Below, one piece after another: positions 17,921 to 25,457 of a DNA stretch of 45,911 nt; positions within the stretch are counted from its first letter, which is position 1, and each line of letters opens with the position of its first letter. The position numbers and the translations under genes were made by a program. Under the pieces are notes generated by a model. It made no database searches, was not told the DNA's origin, and saw only the letters and a list, made by a program, of their open reading frames with translations. The stretch comes from Candidatus Desulfobacula maris (GTDB lineage: Bacteria > Desulfobacterota > Desulfobacteria > Desulfobacterales > Desulfobacteraceae). The stretch covers positions 1-45,911 of the forward strand of contig JACNHV010000249.1 of assembly GCA_014383445.1 (NCBI GenBank), written 5' to 3'.

Positions 17921-19285
17921 ATGTATCCTGCAGTGTTAATTGTTGATGATGAGGCAACCATCATAGAGTCCCTTGAAGGCATTCTTTCAGACGATGGATT
18001 TGAAGTCATACATGCCTTTAACGGGTATGAAGCATTAAAAAAAATTGAAATCGAATCCCCGGACATTGTTCTGCTTGATATCTGGATGCCTGGGATGGAC
18101 GGGATTGAAACCTTAAAAGAAATAAAAAAAATAGCCCCCAATCTTCCAGTGGTTATGATCACAGGCCACGGGACCATTGAATCTGCGGTTGATGCTACAA
18201 AATCAGGAGCTTATGATTTCCTTGAAAAGCCATTATCCATTGACAAGGTCATGGTTACCATCAATAATGCCCTGAACTTTAGAAAACTTGAAGAAGAAAA
18301 TCTCTACCTGCGGAAAAAAAGTATTGAGAAAAACTCCATTACGGGAACCAGTCCTGCCGTCCAAAAGCTGTATGGAGAAATCATGAGCGCTGCGCCTTCA
18401 GATGCTTCTATTCTGATTACTGGAGAAAATGGGACCGGCAAAGAAATGGTTGCCAGAACCATCCATCAGCTCAGCTTAAGACCTGAACAACCCTTTATCA
18501 TCATCAATTGTGCAGCCATCCCCAAAGAAAATCTTGACAGTGAACTCTTTGGCCATGAAAAAGGTGCTTTTGAAGAGGCTACATCAAAGAACAAAGGTAA
18601 ATTTGAGCTTGCCTCGGACGGAACTCTCTTTCTTGATGAAATCGGTGATATGAATATCAATACCCAGGCAAAAATCTTAAGATCCCTTGAATCAAAGACA
18701 TTCCAGAGAATCGGAGGTGGAAGAACCCTTCACATGGATGTCCGCCTTATTGCTTCATCAAATAAAAATCTTGAAAAAGAAATTGAAGCCGGTAATTTCA
18801 GGAAGGATCTTTATTTCAGACTTAACGTGATACCCATTATTGTACCGCCATTAAGGGATAGGAAAGAAGACATTCCAATGCTTGTGGACACGTTCCTTGA
18901 AAGATTATCCAACCAGTCTTCAGAAAAGAAAAAAACTATATCTGAAGATGCCTTGAACCTTCTTGTTGATTATGAATGGCCTGGCAATGTAAGGGAGTTG
19001 AAAAACCTTTTGGAACGGCTTTCAATTATGGTTGAAAAGGAGCATATTGATATGGGGGATATCCCCCAGCCCTATAACCCTGGATGCAAGCCTGTCAAAC
19101 CGGCTGAAAAAGGGCTCCCCCTTTATGGAGACGATTTATCCCTGGCTAAAAAACAATTTGAAAAAAACTTTATAAAACAAAAGCTTGATCTTGAAGGCGG
19201 TGATTTGATATCTGCGGCTAAAAAACTTGGGACATCTGTAAAATATATAAAAAAAATAATTCATAAACTTAATGAGAATCATTAG
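17921..19285 (+). CDS. ntrX: NtrX-like response regulator with altered GAFTGA loop
   Basis: A 454-residue regulator. The receiver domain (VLIVDDEATIIESLEG, phospho-acceptor Asp53 in LLDIWMPG, Lys in LEKPLS) precedes an AAA+ domain with Walker A GENGTGKE (168-175) and Walker B LFLDEIGD (236-243), then a C-terminal helix-turn-helix (SAAKKLGTSVKYIKKI). The sigma-54-contacting GAFTGA loop reads GAFEEA (215-220), so direct sigma-54 activation is doubtful; some NtrX proteins likewise lack the motif. ATG at 17921 is set by ACAGGAG 9 bases upstream. The frame can be opened further upstream from TTG, but that lacks support. The 3' end overlaps rsmD by 14 bases. Confidence 0.88.
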   Translation: MYPAVLIVDDEATIIESLEGILSDDGFEVIHAFNGYEALKKIEIESPDIVLLDIWMPGMDGIETLKEIKKIAPNLPVVMITGHGTIESAVDATKSGAYDFLEKPLSIDKVMVTINNALNFRKLEEENLYLRKKSIEKNSITGTSPAVQKLYGEIMSAAPSDASILITGENGTGKEMVARTIHQLSLRPEQPFIIINCAAIPKENLDSELFGHEKGAFEEATSKNKGKFELASDGTLFLDEIGDMNINTQAKILRSLESKTFQRIGGGRTLHMDVRLIASSNKNLEKEIEAGNFRKDLYFRLNVIPIIVPPLRDRKEDIPMLVDTFLERLSNQSSEKKKTISEDALNLLVDYEWPGNVRELKNLLERLSIMVEKEHIDMGDIPQPYNPGCKPVKPAEKGLPLYGDDLSLAKKQFEKNFIKQKLDLEGGDLISAAKKLGTSVKYIKKIIHKLNENH

Positions 19286-19814
19286 CGGCAATTGCAAAGG
19301 CAGAAAACTCGTAAACCTTCCGGGTCAGCAAATCCGCCCCACATCTGATCGAACCCGGGAGGCTATTTTTAACATCCTGGGTCAAAAAGTAAAAAAGGCA
19401 AAGGTGCTGGATCTTTTTGCCGGAACTGGTGCGTTAGGCATAGAAGCCTTAAGCCGGGGGGCCTTCCATGCCACCTTTATTGATCTGTTTTGTGATATCA
19501 TCCACAAAAACCTTGAACTTTGCCGTTTTAAAGAAAACGCCAGGGTGATCTGTTGTGATATCGTTAAGGAGGGCATGACTGAAAGCCTTAATGGAAAGCT
19601 GTTTGACCTTGTGTTCATTGATCCGCCTTATGGTAAAGGGCATATTGAAGTAACTCTTGAAAAAGAGTCATTTACTGACCTGCTGGATGATAATTGTATC
19701 ATCATTGCTGAGCAATCCTGCAAAGAAAATCTGGAAATTAAATTTCCAGGCCTTGACATTTACAGACAAAAAAAATACTCAAAAACAAATATTTATTTTA
19801 TAAAAAAAACTTAA
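19272..19814 (+). CDS. rsmD: 16S rRNA (guanine966-N2)-methyltransferase RsmD
   Basis: SAM-dependent methyltransferase of 180 residues that modifies G966 of 16S rRNA. Family signatures are MRIISGNCKGRKL, RPTSDRTREAIFNIL, the SAM-binding VLDLFAGTGALGIEALSRGA and the catalytic DPPY motif in FIDPPYGKG. It overlaps the end of ntrX by 14 bases and is followed 24 bases later by coaD, an order common in bacteria. Confidence 0.94.
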   Translation: MRIISGNCKGRKLVNLPGQQIRPTSDRTREAIFNILGQKVKKAKVLDLFAGTGALGIEALSRGAFHATFIDLFCDIIHKNLELCRFKENARVICCDIVKEGMTESLNGKLFDLVFIDPPYGKGHIEVTLEKESFTDLLDDNCIIIAEQSCKENLEIKFPGLDIYRQKKYSKTNIYFIKKT

Positions 19815-19838
19815 AACTTAAAAAAGGATAACTCCTCA

Positions 19839-20333
19839 ATGACTGACAAAAAAAAAACAGCCATCTACCCCGGTTCTTTTGATCCATTAACAAACGGCCA
19901 TATTGATATTATTGAAAGGGCTCTTGATATTTTTGACGAAGTTATTATTGCAGTGCTGCATAATCCTTCCAAAAAAGCATTGTTTGCCATGGATGAAAGA
20001 GTGAAAATGATCAAACAAAGCTTTAACGGCAGAAAATCCGTTATGGTAGATTCTTTTGGCGGTCTTCTTGTGGATTATGCAAAAATGAAAAATGCTGTGG
20101 CCATTATCCGGGGGATGCGGGCCCTATCTGATTTTGAAAGTGAATTTCAGATGGCATTGATGAATCGAAAACTGAACAAGGAGGTGCAATCTGTATTCTT
20201 AATGACCGGATTCAGATGGATATTTACCAGTTCATCCATTATCAAGGAAGCTGCGCAATTTGGAGGAGACATCAGTGATATGGTCCCGGAAGCAGTCCAT
20301 ATAAAAATGATGGAAAAATACCCAAAGAAATAA
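19839..20333 (+). CDS. coaD: Phosphopantetheine adenylyltransferase
   Basis: Penultimate enzyme of coenzyme A synthesis, adding AMP to 4'-phosphopantetheine. At 164 residues it has the usual length. The nucleotidyltransferase signature YPGSFDPLTNGHIDII (with T/HxGH) is at the N-terminus, IIRGMRALSDFESEFQMALMNR in the middle, and the SSSIIKEAA motif near 130-140. It is preceded by rsmD and followed by the LysR gene after 8 bases. Confidence 0.96.
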   Translation: MTDKKKTAIYPGSFDPLTNGHIDIIERALDIFDEVIIAVLHNPSKKALFAMDERVKMIKQSFNGRKSVMVDSFGGLLVDYAKMKNAVAIIRGMRALSDFESEFQMALMNRKLNKEVQSVFLMTGFRWIFTSSSIIKEAAQFGGDISDMVPEAVHIKMMEKYPKK

Positions 20334-20341
20334 AAATAAAA

Positions 20342-21232
20342 ATGGACTTATGGCAGCTTCATATCTTTATTTCGGTTGTTGAAAATAAAAGCTTTTCAAA
20401 GGCATCTTTTGCCATTAATCTTTCCCAGCCCACGGTAAGCCTTCATATTAAAGAACTTGAAGCACATTTTCAATGCCGCCTTCTAGACCGGTTAGGAAAA
20501 ATAACAGAACCCACAAAAGCAGGTGAACTCCTGTATCAATACGCAAAAAGGCTCTTGAGCCTAAGAGATCAGACAGAATCTGCCCTGCAGGAGTTTTTAG
20601 GAAACGCCAAAGGAACTCTTTTCATCGGTGGCAGCACTATTCCTTCCGGATATATTATCCCCAGACTCATTGGACCTTTTTTAAAACAATTTCCTGATAT
20701 TTCAATTGAATTGACCGCTGGCGACACCATGCAAATTGTTCAACAAATCAAAAAAGGAAAAATAGAAATCGGCATTGTCGGTGCAAAAATAGATGACCCC
20801 CAGATCAAACAGGAAAAACTGATGAGCGATGAAATGAAACTGATTGTTCCCGCAAACCACAAGTGGGCAAAAAGAACATCTATTGACAGCTCAAAACTCT
20901 TTGAAGAAACTTTTATTGCAAGGGAAAAAGGTTCAGGGACATGGCAATCCATCCTTAAAGCCCTGGACGATGAAGGGTTTAACTCAAAAAATCTTAAAAC
21001 CGGTATTACCATGGGAAACACAATCTCTGTAATTCAAAGCATCTTAAATCATGCCGGGATATCCATCCTTTCAACCATTGCCGTCCAGAATGAAATCAAT
21101 AACGGCTATTTAAAGGCCTTATCAGTAAAAGGCATGAACCTCAGCCGTTTTTTTTACCTTACCCTGTCAAAAAAAAGAACATTATCTCCGATTTGTAAAA
21201 AATTCATTAACTTTGCAAGACAAGCCCTTTAA
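20342..21232 (+). CDS. LysR-type transcriptional regulator (CysB/CysL-like, selenium-metabolism-type subfamily)
   Basis: A 296-residue LysR regulator. It has an N-terminal winged helix-turn-helix (HIFISVVENKSFSKASFAINLSQPTVSLHIKELE) and an effector domain (GTLFIGGSTIPSGYIIPRLIG to the C-terminus). The opening MDLWQLHIF and the GGSTIPSGYIIPRLIG, MKLIVPANHKWA and GISILSTIAV segments look to me like the LysR subfamily that NCBI labels selenium-metabolism-associated. That match is from memory and no sel gene is visible here, so the specific role is uncertain. It ends the lpxC-coaD cluster. Confidence 0.82.
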   Translation: MDLWQLHIFISVVENKSFSKASFAINLSQPTVSLHIKELEAHFQCRLLDRLGKITEPTKAGELLYQYAKRLLSLRDQTESALQEFLGNAKGTLFIGGSTIPSGYIIPRLIGPFLKQFPDISIELTAGDTMQIVQQIKKGKIEIGIVGAKIDDPQIKQEKLMSDEMKLIVPANHKWAKRTSIDSSKLFEETFIAREKGSGTWQSILKALDDEGFNSKNLKTGITMGNTISVIQSILNHAGISILSTIAVQNEINNGYLKALSVKGMNLSRFFYLTLSKKRTLSPICKKFINFARQAL

Positions 21233-21236
21233 CAGA

Positions 21237-21395
21237 TTATTCACGTTTCCCAGAGAACAACTCTGTTTCGTCCGGTTTCTTTTGCCTTATAAAGGCAATC
21301 ATCACTGCGTTTGAGCATTTTTTCCATGTTGTCGTTCGAGTCCAGCAATTTCGAGACACCGAAGTGAGAAATTCCGAAAAAACAATACCTTTCAT
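21237..21395 (-). pseudogene. Remnant of a GGDEF (diguanylate cyclase) gene, C-terminal tail, frameshifted
   Basis: On the minus strand, 21241-21384 encodes the end of a GGDEF domain: FGISHFGVSKLLDS, then MLKRSDDCLYKAKETGRNRV and a stop. The catalytic GG[D/E]EF part is absent. A perfect ribosome binding site (AAGGAG, 5 bases spacing) leads into ATG at 21395, but the frame runs out of phase and gives an unrelated 52-residue peptide ending at 21237. One extra T in the T6 run at about 21379-21384 would join the ATG to the GGDEF tail. It therefore looks like an internally deleted, decayed cyclase gene. Confidence 0.7.
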
Positions 21396-21513
21396 AATAT
21401 CTCCTTCATTGAGCTTCTCAAAAATTTTAATGGTAACTGACTATATAAATAAATCTGATTCAAGAATTTAGTAACAATATTTCAGAAATCAGTAAAGATA
21501 TTTTAAAAATTGC

Positions 21514-22236
21514 CTATCCTTCAATAAAAAGGTTCAAGGAGTCAATTTGTTCTTTGTCATCTGTCTCCATGACCCTGATAATATCCTTGTGCATCCTTTT
21601 TTTCAGTTCGCCGAAAATCCCTCTTTTTTTAATGAATGTCCTGGCGAATGCCAGGGTATCCTCCATAAGTTCTTCCTTGTTTTCACAGGCTTTTACAATC
21701 ACATGGTTATCTGCAAGCTCCTGGGCACCAAACCGTTTTCCTGAAAGGATCATCTCATTGAATTTATATTCAGGAACTGCCTTTCTGACAAAGGCAATCA
21801 TACCCGGAAGAAAGGGGATGCTGATATCCACTTCCGGAAAACAAAAAAAACCTTTGTCTTTTTTCATAAATCTGAAATCGCAGGTACAGGCCAGCATGGC
21901 ACCATTCCCAAAAGCATGGCCGTTAATTGCGGCAATTACGGGGACAGGCATGAATAAAATTCTTTTAAAGATTGTGTTCATGCCATACATAAATGATTTT
22001 ATGCTGTCAAAATCCTTTTCATTCATTTTCCGGCCCAGCCATTCAACATCAATCCCCTGAGAAAAATTCTTTTCATCTGCAGAGGTTAAAACAATTGAAA
22101 AAACCTCTTTATTTTCCAGTATTTCATCAAAGCATTGATTCATCTGCCTCACAAAATCAAGGTTCTGTTTATTCGGACCATTACACATATTAATGATTGC
22201 CACAGACTCATTTTTTTCCCATTCAATGATTGCCAT
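21514..22236 (-). CDS. Enoyl-CoA hydratase/isomerase family protein (delta3-delta2 isomerase-like)
   Basis: A 240-residue crotonase-fold protein. Oxyanion-hole motifs are present (NFSQGIDVEWL and NGHAFGNGAMLACTCDFRFM). At the position of the first hydratase Glu (GGGCEL in classical enzymes) it has Met (GNGAML). The second acid is kept in DKGFFCFPEVDI. A single-Glu site and the GFFCFPEVDI stretch resemble delta3,delta2-enoyl-CoA isomerases, which move double bonds during beta-oxidation of unsaturated acids, more than hydratases. Its mRNA leader can fold to hide the ribosome binding site (22242-22285). It is divergent from the hyuA-HDAC-epmA set. Confidence 0.8.
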   Translation of the reverse strand: MAIIEWEKNESVAIINMCNGPNKQNLDFVRQMNQCFDEILENKEVFSIVLTSADEKNFSQGIDVEWLGRKMNEKDFDSIKSFMYGMNTIFKRILFMPVPVIAAINGHAFGNGAMLACTCDFRFMKKDKGFFCFPEVDISIPFLPGMIAFVRKAVPEYKFNEMILSGKRFGAQELADNHVIVKACENKEELMEDTLAFARTFIKKRGIFGELKKRMHKDIIRVMETDDKEQIDSLNLFIEG

Positions 22237-22241
22237 TGATA

Positions 22242-22285
22242 ACCCCTTGTAAAATCGGATTTATTCTTAAAAATAACCAAGGGGT
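22242..22285 (-). promoter_or_regulatory. Leader hairpin that would sequester the ribosome binding site of the enoyl-CoA isomerase
   Basis: The arms ACCCCTTG (22242-22249) and CAAGGGGT (22278-22285) are a perfect 8-bp inverted repeat with a 28-base loop. On the minus strand the start-proximal arm contains AAGGGG, the ribosome binding site of the ATG at 22236. Pairing in the mRNA would block translation. No known riboswitch class is recognised. Confidence 0.45.
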
Positions 22286-22317
22286 ATTAATAAATTAAAA
22301 AATTGAATACTTCAAGT

Positions 22318-22334
22318 TTAAAACCAGGTTTTAA
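22318..22334. promoter_or_regulatory. Perfect 17-bp palindrome in the divergent isomerase/hyuA region
   Basis: TTAAAACC-A-GGTTTTAA is fully symmetric and lies between the two divergent genes, suggesting the operator of a dimeric regulator. The sequence also holds two copies of TGACAAGC about 20 bases apart near 22370-22400, which may be part of the hyuA promoter region. Confidence 0.4.
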
Positions 22335-22457
22335 GACATATATCAGATGAATTTCAAAAGAGAATCTGATTGACAAGCCTTTTGTTTTCTGACAAGCTCC
22401 GCTATGGTAAAAATAATATAATTTGGTCTGTAATATATTAAAATTCAGGAACACTCC

Positions 22458-24131
22458 ATGATTATTGGAATTGATGTTGGCGGCACAAACACTGATGCTG
22501 TACTTTTAAGCAGCAGCAGAATTGAAAAAAAGGTTAAAGTACCCACTGACTCTGCAGATCTTTTCAATACGATTCTTTCATGCTTTACACGGCTTCTGGA
22601 TAATATCGATCCAAAAAAAATTAAAAGGGTTGTCATCTCAACAACACTGACAACCAATGCCATTGTCCAGCAAAATATGAACCCGGTCGGAATGTTTGTT
22701 TCAGCTGGGCCCGGGATTGATCCTATTGCTTTCAGCACGGGGGAACACTACTATTGTGTATCTGGATCAATCAATCACAGGGGAAGAGAAAAAGCTCCGG
22801 TAAACACGATGGAGATCGAAGATATTGCCAAAAAGCTGAAAAAGACCGGCATTGAATATATTGGAATTGTCAGCAAATTCTGCGTTCGAAATCCCAGCCA
22901 TGAAATTCTTATCAAACGAATTTTGAATAAACATTTCAAAAAAATATTTATGGGCCACCATGTCTCGGGAAATCTTAATTTCCCCCGGAGAATTGCCACG
23001 ACCCATTTAAATGCTGCTGTATTTTCCCTTCATAAATCATTTTTTGAGGCAGTAAAACTTTCCCTTAAGGAAAAGGGGCTTGCAGTTCCCATTCAAATAC
23101 TGAAAGCAGATGGCGGAACCATGTCCCTTGAATCTTCAATGGCTTTTCCAGGTCAGACAGTTCTTTCAGGACCGGCCGCAAGTATTATGGGAGCGATTCC
23201 CTATGCCTCCAAAAAACAGGATGCCATTGTGCTTGATGTCGGGGGCACCACAACTGATATTGCCTTTCTGGTTGACAAAGCACCATTATTAGAGCCCCTG
23301 GGAATCCAGAGAGGGCGGTATAAAAGCCTGATCAGATCTTTACAAACCGATTCAATAGGAATTGGGGGAGACAGCATAGTCAGACTAAAAAACAAGGAAC
23401 TGATCATCGGCCCTGACCGCAAGGGACCTGCCATGGCATTTGGAGGACCCGAGCCAACACCTACAGATGCCCTGTTTGTACTGGGACTTATGAAGGATGG
23501 AGATAAAGAAAATGCCCAGAAAGGGATTCACAAAATTGCCAAGGAACTGAGCCTGACAGATATTGAGGCAGCTGATCAAATATTTAAAAAATGTTGTTCC
23601 ATCATTTTGAAAAAAACCTTTGAAATGATTGATAAACTCAATTCCAAACCTGTTTATACTGTGCATGAATTTCTTGAAGGGTATAAAATCAGCCCTCAAA
23701 AAATACTATTGCTTGGGGGTCCTGCTCCATATTTTGCTAAAAAAATAGAAGAACTTTATCATATAAAAACCATTGCAGTGCCTGAGTCTTCAGTGGCAAA
23801 TGCCATTGGCGCGGCTCTTGCCAGAACCACCTGTGAAGTTTCTCTAAATGCCGATACAGAACAGGGTATTGTAAGTGCCCATGAAGAAGGTTTTGCAGAG
23901 CCCATTTCCAAAACATATTCTAAGGATGATTTAATTGAAACCGCACTCACGCTTTTAAAAGAAAAAGCAATTAATTTGGGTGCAGATCAGGACAATATAG
24001 ATGAAATGGAAGTGGTTGAATTTCAACAATTCAATATTGTTCGAAATTTTTCACCCAGGGGTAAAATATTAAGAATAAAAATGCAGATCAAACCAGGTAT
24101 GATCAAAGGATTTGAAAAAATTTTGCTATAA
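22458..24131 (+). CDS. Hydantoinase/oxoprolinase-family (HyuA-type) ASKHA ATPase
   Basis: A 557-residue protein of the HyuA/oxoprolinase A family. Two phosphate loops of the ASKHA fold are clear: GIDVGGTNTDAV (4-15) and LDVGGTTTDIA (259-269), followed by GIGGDS (301-306). The family couples ATP hydrolysis to opening or carboxylation of small cyclic or carbonyl compounds, usually with a HyuB subunit, but no hyuB is nearby. The partners here are a deacetylase-fold protein 15 bases downstream and an EpmA-like ligase, so the substrate may be unusual. AGGA precedes the ATG. Function beyond the fold is unknown. Confidence 0.82.
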   Translation: MIIGIDVGGTNTDAVLLSSSRIEKKVKVPTDSADLFNTILSCFTRLLDNIDPKKIKRVVISTTLTTNAIVQQNMNPVGMFVSAGPGIDPIAFSTGEHYYCVSGSINHRGREKAPVNTMEIEDIAKKLKKTGIEYIGIVSKFCVRNPSHEILIKRILNKHFKKIFMGHHVSGNLNFPRRIATTHLNAAVFSLHKSFFEAVKLSLKEKGLAVPIQILKADGGTMSLESSMAFPGQTVLSGPAASIMGAIPYASKKQDAIVLDVGGTTTDIAFLVDKAPLLEPLGIQRGRYKSLIRSLQTDSIGIGGDSIVRLKNKELIIGPDRKGPAMAFGGPEPTPTDALFVLGLMKDGDKENAQKGIHKIAKELSLTDIEAADQIFKKCCSIILKKTFEMIDKLNSKPVYTVHEFLEGYKISPQKILLLGGPAPYFAKKIEELYHIKTIAVPESSVANAIGAALARTTCEVSLNADTEQGIVSAHEEGFAEPISKTYSKDDLIETALTLLKEKAINLGADQDNIDEMEVVEFQQFNIVRNFSPRGKILRIKMQIKPGMIKGFEKILL

Positions 24132-24146
24132 TTTAAAGAGGGTATA

Positions 24147-25457
24147 ATGTTAAAGGCATTGCATAAAACAGGTCTTGTGTTCTTCCCTGCGTTTGACTGG
24201 GCCATTGATCCCACTCATCCTGAAAGAGAAGAACGTCTCTTGTATACTCAGGATCAGGTTACAGAGGAAGGCATTTTTGATATCAACGGAATTATTGAGT
24301 ATAAACCTGATCTTGTTACTTTTCAGGATATCCAGCGGGCCCATTTTTGCGTTCCTGATGAAAAAACCATTACCACCCAATCCCATCTGATCAGTGCAGG
24401 AGGTGCCAAAGCCATTGCCGATGCAGTTCTAAATAAAGAGGTAAAAAATGGATTTGCCCTGGTACGTCCGCCCGGGCATCATTCCATGAGAGTTTCCCAT
24501 GGCGGCCGGGGATTTTGCCACATCAACATGGAAGCCATCATGGTGGAATATATCAGATCCCAATACGGCATTAAAAAAATAGCTATTATTGATACTGATT
24601 GCCATCATGGGGATGGTACCAATGACATTTTCTGGCATGATCCTGATGTATTGTTCATTTCCCTTCACCAGGATGGAAGAACCCTGTATCCAGGTTCAGG
24701 CTTTCCTGAAGAGTTAGGAGGCCCCAATGCCAAAGGATCTAATCTGAACATTCCGCTGCCACCGGGTACATCCACGGAAGGATATCTTTATGTCATCAGA
24801 AATTGTGTATTACCTGCCATAGAAGAATTCAAACCAGATATTATTGTCAACTCTGCGGGACAGGATAACCATTATACTGATCCTTTAACCAATATGAATT
24901 TTTCAGCCCAGGGGTATGCAGAACTGACCACCCTTCTTAAACCAGATATTGCTGTTCTTGAAGGGGGATATTCCATTGAAGGTGCCCTTCCCTATGTGAA
25001 TCTGGGTATAATCCTTGCCATGGCAGGCCTTGATTATTCAGGGGTTGTTGAACCGGATTTTAATCCTGAACAGCTGAAACAATCCGTTAGTGTCACTGAT
25101 AAAATCAAAAAGACCACGGATCTTGTTAATTCCTATTGGCATCAAAAAGATGCGTTAAGACAAAGATCAGGAACACCCGGAGATATTGTGACCAGACATC
25201 GGGAAATATTTTATGATACAGCCAATATCTTTGAACGACAAAAAGAAAAAGTGAGAATCTGCCAGGACTGTGGCGGTTGCTTTGAAATAGATTCCACAGC
25301 CAGTCCAGGTCACCATATTCTTGCCATACATATCCCTATCAATGCCTGTAAAGCCTGTATTGAAACCGGATATCAATTCTTTGATCAAGCGGATAAAAAC
25401 AAATTTGATATTGTTTTTTTACAGGACAGGCCAAAAGACCTCTATGAAATAAAGTGA
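24147..25457 (+). CDS. Histone-deacetylase-fold amidohydrolase with Cys-rich C-terminal domain
   Basis: A 436-residue protein. The HDAC/acetylpolyamine amidohydrolase domain (about 1-300) has the catalytic His pair RPPGHH (111-112), zinc ligands in DTDCHHGDG (Asp151, His153) and Asp240 in SAGQDNHYTDPL, and the Tyr of EGGYS (275). It should be active on an acylated amine or lysine. The usual SAGFDAH reads SAGQDNH. A tail of about 65 residues adds Cys 372, 375 and 378, then Cys 401 and 404, which look like a zinc- or iron-binding knuckle not usual in AcuC-type enzymes. GAGGG precedes the ATG. It overlaps epmA by 4 bases, so the products are made together. Confidence 0.88.
   Translation: MLKALHKTGLVFFPAFDWAIDPTHPEREERLLYTQDQVTEEGIFDINGIIEYKPDLVTFQDIQRAHFCVPDEKTITTQSHLISAGGAKAIADAVLNKEVKNGFALVRPPGHHSMRVSHGGRGFCHINMEAIMVEYIRSQYGIKKIAIIDTDCHHGDGTNDIFWHDPDVLFISLHQDGRTLYPGSGFPEELGGPNAKGSNLNIPLPPGTSTEGYLYVIRNCVLPAIEEFKPDIIVNSAGQDNHYTDPLTNMNFSAQGYAELTTLLKPDIAVLEGGYSIEGALPYVNLGIILAMAGLDYSGVVEPDFNPEQLKQSVSVTDKIKKTTDLVNSYWHQKDALRQRSGTPGDIVTRHREIFYDTANIFERQKEKVRICQDCGGCFEIDSTASPGHHILAIHIPINACKACIETGYQFFDQADKNKFDIVFLQDRPKDLYEIK

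Noticed and set aside
25259-25457. HDAC C-terminal tail as a separate gene fused by frameshift.
   Set aside because: The frame is continuous, and the epmA GTG start overlaps its stop neatly.
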